The notes below the pieces were generated by a model. The model made no database searches, had not been told where the DNA came from, and was given only the letters and a program-made list of their open reading frames with translations. This document shows, in pieces, positions 1-8,059 of a stretch of DNA of 64,000 bases (position 1 is its first letter; the number at the start of each line of letters is the position of its first letter). The position numbers were made by a program, and so were the translations under genes. Origin of the DNA: Thioclava sediminum (GTDB lineage Bacteria > Pseudomonadota > Alphaproteobacteria > Rhodobacterales > Rhodobacteraceae). The stretch covers positions 1,116,001-1,180,000 of the forward strand of contig NZ_MPZV01000001.1 of the NCBI RefSeq assembly GCF_002020355.1. The letters run 5' to 3'.

Positions 1-843
<843 letters not shown>

Positions 844-846
844 GGA

Positions 847-1722
847 TCAACTCGCGGCTGCGGCAGCGCGGCGGACGCGTGCCTCGGGGTGGTCGGCGAA
901 GGACGGCAGCGGGGGCGTCCAGCGGCGATGGCGGGGGGTGGTCTCGAAGGAGAAGGGATCGTCGCCCACGACCTCCCAGCGGAAACTGTCGCCCAGTTCG
1001 ATCATCCCCATCGCGCCGGCGGGCTCGCCCTCGGTGGTGAAGCTCTCGGTCAGCGATTGCTGGGTCAGATGGGTGATGCCGTCGACCGTGGTGACGGTGT
1101 TCCAATGCACGTGACCGGCAAGACAGACGACCGGCACCTTCGCGCGAGACAGGGCGGCACGGGCGCGCTCGGCCATCGGATAGGTCGAACTGGCCGGGTT
1201 GTTCTCGAAATAGTAGTTGCCCAGCTGCGAATGGCCCGAGATCGGCACGTGGCTGACCACGAGCGTCGGACGGTCGCTCGCCTGCATGGTGCGCGAGAGC
1301 CAGACCACATCGGGCTCGGTCAGCACGAAGCCGGAATAGTCGGGCATCCGGCGGATACGCGTATCGGCGCGCCACAGGACGATGCGCCAGCCGCCGATAT
1401 CGACGACCCCGTGATCGAGCGTCTCGCCGAGGATCCCTTCGTTATCCGAGACCTCCAGATGATCGCGGTCATGGTTGCCGTTGAGATGCAGGATCGGGGC
1501 CTCGACGGCGCGGAACGCCTCGGCCACTTCGGCTTCCAGACGCAGGTCGGTGTCGCGGTTCTCATCCGAGATCCGGTCCCCGAGATCGAGCACCAGATCG
1601 GCGCCGCCGTCGCGAACGTAACGGGCGAAGTCTTCCATCAGGGGCAGCGCCATGTCGCCGCGCTTCGCGGTCGAGGGCTTGCCATGGTGGATATCAGTGA
1701 CGATGGCGATACGGGTGGACAT
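847..1722 (-). CDS. Calcineurin-like metallophosphoesterase
   Basis: Cytoplasmic two-metal phosphoesterase of 291 residues. The metal-binding series is complete: DIHHG near residue 10, GDRI near 47, GNHDRD near 86, SHVP near 160 and GHVHWN near 204. The ATG at 1722 is preferred because GGAAAG lies 8 bases upstream; an in-frame ATG at 1737 lacks a good site. It sits between the binding-protein and ATPase genes of a Dpp-type importer, an unusual place for a phosphoesterase. Together with the HAD phosphatase at the head of the operon, it suggests the imported compound carries or releases phosphate (inference). Substrate unknown. Confidence 0.9.
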   Translation of the reverse strand: MSTRIAIVTDIHHGKPSTAKRGDMALPLMEDFARYVRDGGADLVLDLGDRISDENRDTDLRLEAEVAEAFRAVEAPILHLNGNHDRDHLEVSDNEGILGETLDHGVVDIGGWRIVLWRADTRIRRMPDYSGFVLTEPDVVWLSRTMQASDRPTLVVSHVPISGHSQLGNYYFENNPASSTYPMAERARAALSRAKVPVVCLAGHVHWNTVTTVDGITHLTQQSLTESFTTEGEPAGAMGMIELGDSFRWEVVGDDPFSFETTPRHRRWTPPLPSFADHPEARVRRAAAAAS

Positions 1723-1753
1723 GCTGAAACTTTCCAAAGAGTTGGGGGAAGGT

Positions 1754-1783
1754 GCCCGCCGCCGCGCATAAGCGGCGACGGGC
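1754..1783 (-). terminator. Strong intercistronic hairpin after the binding-protein gene
   Basis: Arms of 12 bases (1754-1765 and 1772-1783, 11 of 12 paired) enclose a 6-base loop, with no T-run. The hairpin lies between the binding-protein stop and the phosphoesterase start. Such hairpins commonly protect the upstream mRNA or partly terminate, so binding protein is made in excess of ATPase (general knowledge; the role here is inferred). Confidence 0.6.
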
Positions 1784-1791
1784 GGGGAGCG

Positions 1792-3357
1792 TTAGTTGGA
1801 GGCGAAGGAGATCGCCCCGGCGCGGAAGTCGAGCACATAGGGGATGTGGCCGGGCTTCGGCGCCCAGGCGATATCCTTGCGCATCGCCCAGCTCTCATAG
1901 GGGCGATAGAGCGGCAGCACCGGCGGGTCCTGCTTGATGCGATCCATCAGCTCGGCATAGGCGGCGCGACGATCCGCGACATCCTTGGAGAAGCGGAACT
2001 TGTCCCAGGTCTTGCGATAGGCTTCGTCGGTGGTGAAACGGCCTTCCGATTCCGAGGCCGCATCCGGGGCCCACATGACGCCGAACGAGCCGAAGGGGTC
2101 CGCGAAATACATCGGGTTCGACCAGTTTCGGGTCATCATGTCCTTGCTGTTGCCGGTCCATTTCTCGGCGACGTTCACCTTGCCCTTGATGCCGACCTGC
2201 GCCCACATCTCGACGATGGCCTGCGCGGCCAGAAGGCCGTTGGTGTAATAGACCGGGTCGGTGTCATAGGTGATCTCGAACCCGTCATAGCCAGCTTCCT
2301 TCAGCAGTTCGCGGGCCTTCTCGGGATTGTATTCGAAGGTCTTCAGCTCCGGCATGTAGAGATCGCCGTATTCCTTCATCGTGTGGGTCGAGGGAACGAC
2401 GGCCTTGCCGAGCCAGAGCGCCTCGTTCAGCGCGTCGCGGTCGATCGCGAGGCTGAGCGCCTGACGGATGCGCGGATCGCGCAGCTTGGGATGGTTGGTG
2501 TTCATGATCATGACGTGGAACAGCGGCGTGACGCTGCCCGCGGCCTTGATGCTCGGGTCGGCCTCGATCAGCGACAGCTGGTCGGGCGCGACATTGGTGA
2601 TCATATCCACTTCGCCGGTCTTGAGCGCGGTAATGCGCGAGGCGGTTTCCGGGATATGGATCACGGAGACCTTTTCCAGCGGCGCCTTGTCGCCCCAGAA
2701 ATTGTCGAAGCGGGTATAGACCACGCGCTCGCCGGGGCTGAACTCGCTGATCGCATAGGGGCCGGTGCCGACCGGAGCCATCGAGAAGGCTTCGTAATCG
2801 CTGTCCTCGGCCACGTTCGGATCGCCGGTCAGGCCCTTGGTGTAGTCTTCGGGGATGATCATGACCTGCTGCAGGTTCACGAGCGTTTCCCAAAGCGGCT
2901 CTTCGCGCTTCACCGTGATGCGGACGGTATAATCGTCGACCTTCTCGGCTTTCTCGAAGTTGTTCAGACGGTCCTTCGAGCGCACCATGTAGGGCGGGAA
3001 CGTGGCCTGATACATGCGGTTGAGCGAGAAGACCACGTCATCGGCGGTCATCGCTTCGCCGTTCTGGAAGGTCACGCCCTGGCGGAGCTTGAACTCCATG
3101 ACCTTGGGCGAAACGAGGTTCCATTCGGTCGCCAGACCGGGGCGCCATTCGCCGCCGATCTTCTCGTGATCCTTGTCGATCAGCGTGTCGAAAGTGTTGT
3201 AGTAGAACTGCGAGCCGACATTCGAGTGGTCGCGGCCGGGATCGAGATATTTGGCGACGTTGGCAGCGCCGACTTTCAGTTCGCGGGCCTGAGCCCCCGT
3301 GATGCCAGCGGCAGCGATGCCGGCGGCAAGAGCGGTGGAAACGAGCAGTCTGAGCAT
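1792..3357 (-). CDS. Periplasmic substrate-binding protein, peptide/nickel (SBP_bac_5) family
   Basis: Lipid-free periplasmic receptor of the Dpp-type importer, 521 residues, the usual length for DppA/OppA/NikA relatives. The N-terminus is a Sec signal peptide (LLVSTALAAGIAAAG, cleavage near AQA). The body shows family signatures such as a VEFKLRQGVTF-like strand near residue 95, DDVVFSLNRM near 110 and LSLAIDRDALNEAL near 300. The ATG at 3357 has GGAGA five bases upstream. It follows the two permease genes. Ligand cannot be read from sequence; the neighbouring phosphatases suggest something other than plain dipeptides. Confidence 0.93.
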   Translation of the reverse strand: MLRLLVSTALAAGIAAAGITGAQARELKVGAANVAKYLDPGRDHSNVGSQFYYNTFDTLIDKDHEKIGGEWRPGLATEWNLVSPKVMEFKLRQGVTFQNGEAMTADDVVFSLNRMYQATFPPYMVRSKDRLNNFEKAEKVDDYTVRITVKREEPLWETLVNLQQVMIIPEDYTKGLTGDPNVAEDSDYEAFSMAPVGTGPYAISEFSPGERVVYTRFDNFWGDKAPLEKVSVIHIPETASRITALKTGEVDMITNVAPDQLSLIEADPSIKAAGSVTPLFHVMIMNTNHPKLRDPRIRQALSLAIDRDALNEALWLGKAVVPSTHTMKEYGDLYMPELKTFEYNPEKARELLKEAGYDGFEITYDTDPVYYTNGLLAAQAIVEMWAQVGIKGKVNVAEKWTGNSKDMMTRNWSNPMYFADPFGSFGVMWAPDAASESEGRFTTDEAYRKTWDKFRFSKDVADRRAAYAELMDRIKQDPPVLPLYRPYESWAMRKDIAWAPKPGHIPYVLDFRAGAISFASN

Positions 3358-3420
3358 TGGTATCTCCATTGCAGGGTTTGACGACGGGCGCTTGCGGCCT
3401 TCTGTTCTTGTTGCGGGGTG

Positions 3421-4302
3421 TCAGCGTGCGCGCAGGCGCACGTCGACGCTGTCGCGTAACCAGTCACCGACCACCTGGACGGCGAAGGTCAGCAACACGA
3501 TCAGCGCGGCGGGGACGATGACGATCCAGGGGGCGGTCGGCATGTAGTCGCGACCGATACCGACCATCGAACCAAGCGTCGCGGTGGGCGGCTGCACGCC
3601 GAGGCCGAGGAAGGACAGCGTGCTTTCGAGCAGCACGATATTCGACAGCGACAGCGTGAACTGGACCACCAGCGGCGAGACGATATTGGGCAGCAGGTGG
3701 GTGAAGGCGATGCGCCGCGGACTGGCACCTGCGGCACGGGCGGCCTCGATGAAGGGCAGATGCATCAGGCGGCGCACATCGCCGCGCACGATCCGGGCAT
3801 ATTGCTCCCAGCCGGCGAGGCCGAGGACGATGACCATCACCTGAAGCGAGCTGCCGAAGATCGCGAGCGTAAACAGCGCGATCAGCGTGAAGGGCACCGC
3901 GATCTGGGTGTCGACCGCCGACATGATCGCGGCATCGGTGCGTCCGCCGACCACGCCTGCCAACAGCCCGAGAAGCCCGCCCACGAGAAGCCCCAGCAGC
4001 GCGCCGAGGATCGCCAGCATCAGCGTCAGGCGCAGACCGTGCAGGCTGCGCGAGAGGACATCGCGGCCCAGCTCGTCCGTGCCCAGCGGATAGGCGACCT
4101 TCGCCCGGTCGAAGCCGATCGGCGGGCGCAGCCGCGAGAGCAGGCTTTGCGCATTGGGATCGTGCGGTGCGATCAGTGGGCCGAGGAAAGCCATGAGCAA
4201 GAGGGCCAGCCCGACCGCGAAGGCGACTTTCTGGATCACGTTGGTGCCGGTCCAAAGGCGGCTCAAAGCCGAAGGCGCGGGAGTGTTGAGGGCCATGGTC
4301 AT
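3421..4302 (-). CDS. ABC transporter permease, DppC type
   Basis: Inner-membrane permease of 293 residues with about six membrane segments and the cytoplasmic EAA loop (EAARAAGAS, near residue 200) that docks on the ATPase. The N-terminal OppC-like segment before the transport domain is present. The ATG at 4302 is chosen because a GGTGA site precedes it and it starts 4 bases after the stop of the DppB-type gene; an upstream in-frame start would overlap that gene. It forms the channel with the DppB-like subunit encoded just upstream. Confidence 0.92.
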   Translation of the reverse strand: MTMALNTPAPSALSRLWTGTNVIQKVAFAVGLALLLMAFLGPLIAPHDPNAQSLLSRLRPPIGFDRAKVAYPLGTDELGRDVLSRSLHGLRLTLMLAILGALLGLLVGGLLGLLAGVVGGRTDAAIMSAVDTQIAVPFTLIALFTLAIFGSSLQVMVIVLGLAGWEQYARIVRGDVRRLMHLPFIEAARAAGASPRRIAFTHLLPNIVSPLVVQFTLSLSNIVLLESTLSFLGLGVQPPTATLGSMVGIGRDYMPTAPWIVIVPAALIVLLTFAVQVVGDWLRDSVDVRLRAR

Positions 4303-4306
4303 CGGA

Positions 4307-5236
4307 TCACCCTTTGAGTTGATGGCGCAGGCGCGGATCGGCCCATGCGTAGGCAAGGTCGATGGCGGCGTTGATGAGGATGACGGCGATGGCGACGGTG
4401 ATGACCCCGAACTGGAGCACCGGGTAGTCGCGCCGGATTGCCGAGGAGACGAGCAGGTCGCCGATGCCGGGCCAGGCGAAGATCGATTCCACCACCACCG
4501 AGCCGGAGGCGGCGAGCCCCGCGATCTGAAGACCGATCACCGACAGCAGCGTGATCGAGGCGTTGCGCAATCCGTGGCGCAGGATCACCGCGCGCTCGGG
4601 CAGGCCCTTGGCGCGGGCGGTGCGCATGAAGTCTTGCCCCAGCACGTCGAGCATGGCGTTGCGGGTGAAGCGCGTGAGCGCGGCGATCAGCACGCCCGAC
4701 ATCGCCAGCGTCGGCATGATGAAATGCAGCGGCGTTCCGTTGCCCACCACCGGCAACCAGTTCAGCCAGTAGGCGAAGACCAGGACCATCACCACGGCGA
4801 GGATGAAGTTGGGCACCGCATAGCCGAGGAAGGCCACGACCATCGCCGCGCTGCCCAGCCAGTGCTTGCGCCAGATCGCGGCGATCATGCCCAGCGGGAG
4901 CGACACGACGAGCGTGAGCCCGATCGCCGACAGGAGAAGCTGCGCCGAGGGCCACAACCGCTCCGTCACGATCTGGATGACCGGTCGGCGCTCGATGAAG
5001 GACAGGCCGAAATTCCCGTCGAGGAAGGCGCGCAGGAAGGCGAAGTATTGATCCCAGAGCGACCGGTCGAGCTCGTAGTAGCGGATCAGGATCTCGCGGT
5101 CCTCTTGGGTCATGCCCTCGCCCGCGAGGAAATCTATGGCGTTCCCCGACAGGCGCGTGGCGAAGAACACAAGCGTGACGATGACGAAGAAGGTCAGCGC
5201 CATCCGGACGAGGGTGCGCAGGGTGTAGCTCAGCAT
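4307..5236 (-). CDS. ABC transporter permease, DppB type
   Basis: Inner-membrane permease of 309 residues. It opens with the classic DppB segment (LRTLVRMALTFFVIVTLVFF) followed by a periplasmic stretch containing LAGEGMTQED, then five further membrane segments. The EAA-like loop RTARAKGLPE is visible near residue 200. The start overlaps the end of the HAD phosphatase gene by 7 bases, so translation is probably coupled. Partner of the DppC-type permease downstream. Confidence 0.92.
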   Translation of the reverse strand: MLSYTLRTLVRMALTFFVIVTLVFFATRLSGNAIDFLAGEGMTQEDREILIRYYELDRSLWDQYFAFLRAFLDGNFGLSFIERRPVIQIVTERLWPSAQLLLSAIGLTLVVSLPLGMIAAIWRKHWLGSAAMVVAFLGYAVPNFILAVVMVLVFAYWLNWLPVVGNGTPLHFIMPTLAMSGVLIAALTRFTRNAMLDVLGQDFMRTARAKGLPERAVILRHGLRNASITLLSVIGLQIAGLAASGSVVVESIFAWPGIGDLLVSSAIRRDYPVLQFGVITVAIAVILINAAIDLAYAWADPRLRHQLKG

Positions 5237-5991
5237 GTCACGATCTCCTGGGCGAGGGTCACGCCGCCCGGCCGGGCGAGCAGGACGAACTCGACCCCGG
5301 CGGCGGCGGCCGCGCGGCCATCCGTTTCGGGCGTGTCGCCAAGGAAGACCGCCGCACCCGGCGCGACCCCGGCGCGCGACAGCGCGGCGTGGACCAGATC
5401 GGGGGCGGGCTTGGCGAGGCTCGATGCGGTGGCGGCGGGCACTGCGGCGCGCGCCGCGGCCCAGAGTGCGCCGGTCTCGGGTCGGGGCGTGCCGTCAGGG
5501 CCGGGATGAAACGTGTCGGGATTGCTCAGCAGCACGGGCAGGCCCCGCGCGGCCATCGCGGTGAGTTCCGTCAGGTCGGCGAAGTTGAAACCGGTGTCGC
5601 GCGCCAGAAGCACCAGTTCGGGCTGCGCCCGGTCGGGCACCAGCCCCAGCTTGCGCGCCAGCGTGACAAGCGGCGGCGCGGCGAAAAGTGCAACCCGCGC
5701 ACCGGGGCGACGGCGCTGCAGATTGCGGAGCGTTTCCTCCCCCGCCAGCACCATGCGCTCGGCAGCTACCGCGAGCCCCATCATGCCGAGCCGGGCCGAG
5801 AGGTGCTCGGCGGTGTCGGTGGAATTGTTCGAGACGACCCAAAGCCGCTCGCCGCAGCGCTCGATCAGCTCGGGCACGCCGGGCAGCACGCGGTCCCCAG
5901 CGATCAGACAGCCATCGAGATCGGCCAGAACCGCTGCACGTTCGGGGAGCGGCCCTGACAGGAACTCGGACAATCCGACAGGCTGGGTCAT
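5230..5991 (-). CDS. HAD-superfamily phosphatase, NagD-like (class IIA)
   Basis: Predicted cytoplasmic phosphatase of 253 residues. HAD motif I is LADLDGCL near residue 22, motif II is VVSNNS near 57, the motif III lysine is in SLAKPAPDL near 186 and motif IV is FLGDTPETD near 208. NagD relatives hydrolyse sugar phosphates, nucleotides or glycerol phosphates. An ATG at 5991 with GGAGAGG upstream is preferred over a TTG at 5997. It is the first gene of the Dpp-type importer operon and overlaps the permease gene. A substrate-processing role linked to the importer is inferred. Confidence 0.88.
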   Translation of the reverse strand: MTQPVGLSEFLSGPLPERAAVLADLDGCLIAGDRVLPGVPELIERCGERLWVVSNNSTDTAEHLSARLGMMGLAVAAERMVLAGEETLRNLQRRRPGARVALFAAPPLVTLARKLGLVPDRAQPELVLLARDTGFNFADLTELTAMAARGLPVLLSNPDTFHPGPDGTPRPETGALWAAARAAVPAATASSLAKPAPDLVHAALSRAGVAPGAAVFLGDTPETDGRAAAAAGVEFVLLARPGGVTLAQEIVTC

Positions 5992-6096
5992 GGGCAAATC
6001 CTCTCCGTTCGGGGCCTCGGCCCCGTTCGCGCGATGCGCGTCTGTTCATGCGGTGATGGGGCGTCGCCCCGGACTGCTCACGGTTTGACGAGTTTC

Positions 6097-6114
6097 TGTG
6101 ACGTGGATGTTACA
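6097..6114. promoter_or_regulatory. Candidate LysR-type operator between the importer operon and its regulator
   Basis: An interrupted inverted repeat TGTGAC...GTTACA (five of six paired, 6-base spacer) lies in the 143-base divergent gap, 21 bases before the LysR start. Position and dyad fit autoregulation plus control of the importer operon. Assignment is by position only. Confidence 0.35.
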
Positions 6115-6134
6115 TCTGCAAGCTAAGCCGTCAG

Positions 6135-7067
6135 ATGATGAAAGCTTCGGTTGGATCTTTGGCGAGCGCCCTGTCGCTTTCCCGCCTGCGCTCGGTGACT
6201 GCGGTCGCCGAGGAGGGCTCTTTTTCGGCTGCTGCGCGCCGATTGGGGGTGTCGCATTCCGCAGTCGCGCAGCAGATTCGCGATCTCGAGACCGCCTTCG
6301 GCGTGCGGCTGTTCGACAAGCTCAACGGAACCCTCAGTGCCACGCCACTATGCGAGCAGCTTTGCGACATCGCCGCCCGGATGCGCGAGGCCGAGCATGA
6401 CGCGCTGCGTATTCTCGAACGCCGGGGCCCGACCGGCAGGCGCAGACTGCGCGTCGGTCTGGGCAATTCCATGCCGGGCATCGCGATCGTCCACCAGCTT
6501 CTGCGCCAACACCCCTCGCTGACGGTCTCGGTGGAAAGCGGCTCGCATCAGGACATTCTCGCGGCCCTGCTGCGGCGCGAGGTCGATGTCGCGGTGCTGC
6601 CCGATCTGCCGAACGATCGCCGGTTCCGCACCGCGCGCGTGCTGTCGCAGGAGGTGGTGGGGATCGTCTCCGCCGACAGCCCAACCGGATTGCGCGACGA
6701 GGTCAGTCTGGAAGACCTGGCACGGCTGCCGCTGATCTTCCGCTCGCAGGGGTCCTCGACCCAGAAGGTCGTCGACCGCGCCTTTCGTGCGATCGGCCTG
6801 TCCCCCGAGCCGCAGCTGATCGCCGACACCCGCGACGCTGTCTATGAGGCGGTGGCCTTGGGGATCGGTGTCGGCTTCATGTGGCGCTTTGGCACTTACC
6901 GAACCGATACGGTGCGCAGGCTGTTGATCCGCGACATCCGGTCGACGGTGGACGAGGTCGTGTTCGCCCTGAAGGACGAACGGAACGAGTTGATCGAACT
7001 GTTCTTCAACGCCGCCAGCCAGATCGATCCGGCCGGGGCCGCTGGCGCGGAGATCATTCGAGACTAA
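6135..7067 (+). CDS. LysR family transcriptional regulator
   Basis: DNA-binding regulator of 310 residues. The winged helix-turn-helix spans roughly residues 16-76 (VAEEGSFSAAARRLGVSHSA then VAQQIRDLETAFGVRLFDK), followed by a periplasmic-binding-like effector domain to about residue 295. It is divergent from the HAD-Dpp operon and is the obvious candidate to control it. The effector is unknown. The start is ATG 6135 or the adjacent ATG 6138. Confidence 0.92.
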   Translation: MMKASVGSLASALSLSRLRSVTAVAEEGSFSAAARRLGVSHSAVAQQIRDLETAFGVRLFDKLNGTLSATPLCEQLCDIAARMREAEHDALRILERRGPTGRRRLRVGLGNSMPGIAIVHQLLRQHPSLTVSVESGSHQDILAALLRREVDVAVLPDLPNDRRFRTARVLSQEVVGIVSADSPTGLRDEVSLEDLARLPLIFRSQGSSTQKVVDRAFRAIGLSPEPQLIADTRDAVYEAVALGIGVGFMWRFGTYRTDTVRRLLIRDIRSTVDEVVFALKDERNELIELFFNAASQIDPAGAAGAEIIRD

Positions 7068-7093
7068 GTGCGCCGACGCCCAAGCGACGTGGC

Positions 7094-8059
7094 CTAGACC
7101 GTCGCCACGACGCTCTCGGGAAACAGATCGCCTGTCCCGAAGCTTTTCACGCACCCGTCGTCCTCGCGCATCAGGAACAGGGCGTCGAGCCCGCGTTTTC
7201 TCGCAACCTCCAATCCCTTCTCCGGGCCAAGCACCATAAGCGCGGTGGCCCAGCCGTCGGCCTCGGCGCAACTGCGCGCAACCACCGTCACGGAGGCGGG
7301 CGACGCCAGCAAGGGCGCGCCACGCGCGCGATCCATCGTATGCGAGAGCCTGCGCGCGCCGAGGTCGATCCAATGACGATAATCGCCGGAGGTCGCGACG
7401 GACGCATTCTCGAGCGCGAGGATCGAATGCGGCGTGCGGCGCAGCGGATCGGGGCTCTCGACCGCGATCGTCCACGGGGTACCATCGGGCCTGAGCCCCG
7501 TGGCCCGCATTTCGCCGTCGATCCCGACGAGGCTGGCCTCGATCCCCTGCGCGGCCAGCGTCTCGGCGAGGCGATCCACGCCATAGCCTTTCGCGATCCC
7601 GTTCAGGTCCAGCACCACGGGTCCGCTCTTGCGTACCCGGTCATGGTCGAGCTCGAGCCATTGATATGCGGGCTCCCGCGGCACGCTCATCGCGGCGCGG
7701 ATCGCCTCGGGTGTCGCATCGTCGGGACCGAAGCCCCAAGCCGTGACCGCATCTCCGAGCCCGATATCAAACGCGCCGCCCGAGGCTTTGCCGATCTCGA
7801 GCCCGAGACGAAGCACTTCGGCCAAACGCCCGGGCACCTTCACCCATTCGCCTTCCGCAGCCGCGTTGAGCCGCATCAGGTCGCTGTCCGGTTTCCACGT
7901 GGACATCTGCGCATCGACTTCGGCAACCGCCGCCTGAAGCGCGGCTTGGATCGGCGCGGGATCGCGCTCGGGCGGCGCGAAGAACAGGGCGGTCCAGCGG
8001 GTGCCCATGGTCGCGCCGTGCAGAGCGTGGCGCAGCAGATCAGAAGATGTCTTCGACAT
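7094..8059 (-). CDS. apbE: FAD:protein FMN transferase (ApbE family), cluster A
   Basis: Transfers FMN from FAD onto a threonine/serine of exported flavoproteins; acts in the periplasm or at the membrane. The 321 residues carry ApbE signatures: GTRWTALFF near 19, SGGAFDIGLGDAV near 94, DLNGIAKGYGVDRL near 155, VGIDGEMRATG near 178 and SGDYRH near 226. No obvious signal peptide is seen at the N-terminus. It overlaps the end of the PepSY-flavodoxin-reductase gene by 20 bases, so the two are co-expressed. The likely client in this cluster is the DUF2271 protein or one of the PepSY proteins (inference). Confidence 0.93.
   Translation of the reverse strand: MSKTSSDLLRHALHGATMGTRWTALFFAPPERDPAPIQAALQAAVAEVDAQMSTWKPDSDLMRLNAAAEGEWVKVPGRLAEVLRLGLEIGKASGGAFDIGLGDAVTAWGFGPDDATPEAIRAAMSVPREPAYQWLELDHDRVRKSGPVVLDLNGIAKGYGVDRLAETLAAQGIEASLVGIDGEMRATGLRPDGTPWTIAVESPDPLRRTPHSILALENASVATSGDYRHWIDLGARRLSHTMDRARGAPLLASPASVTVVARSCAEADGWATALMVLGPEKGLEVARKRGLDALFLMREDDGCVKSFGTGDLFPESVVATV

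Noticed and set aside
889-3381. Very long plus-strand open frame (830 codons) across the phosphoesterase and binding-protein genes
   Set aside because: It is the antisense shadow of two clearly homologous minus-strand genes and has a His/Arg/Gly-rich composition with no family resemblance.
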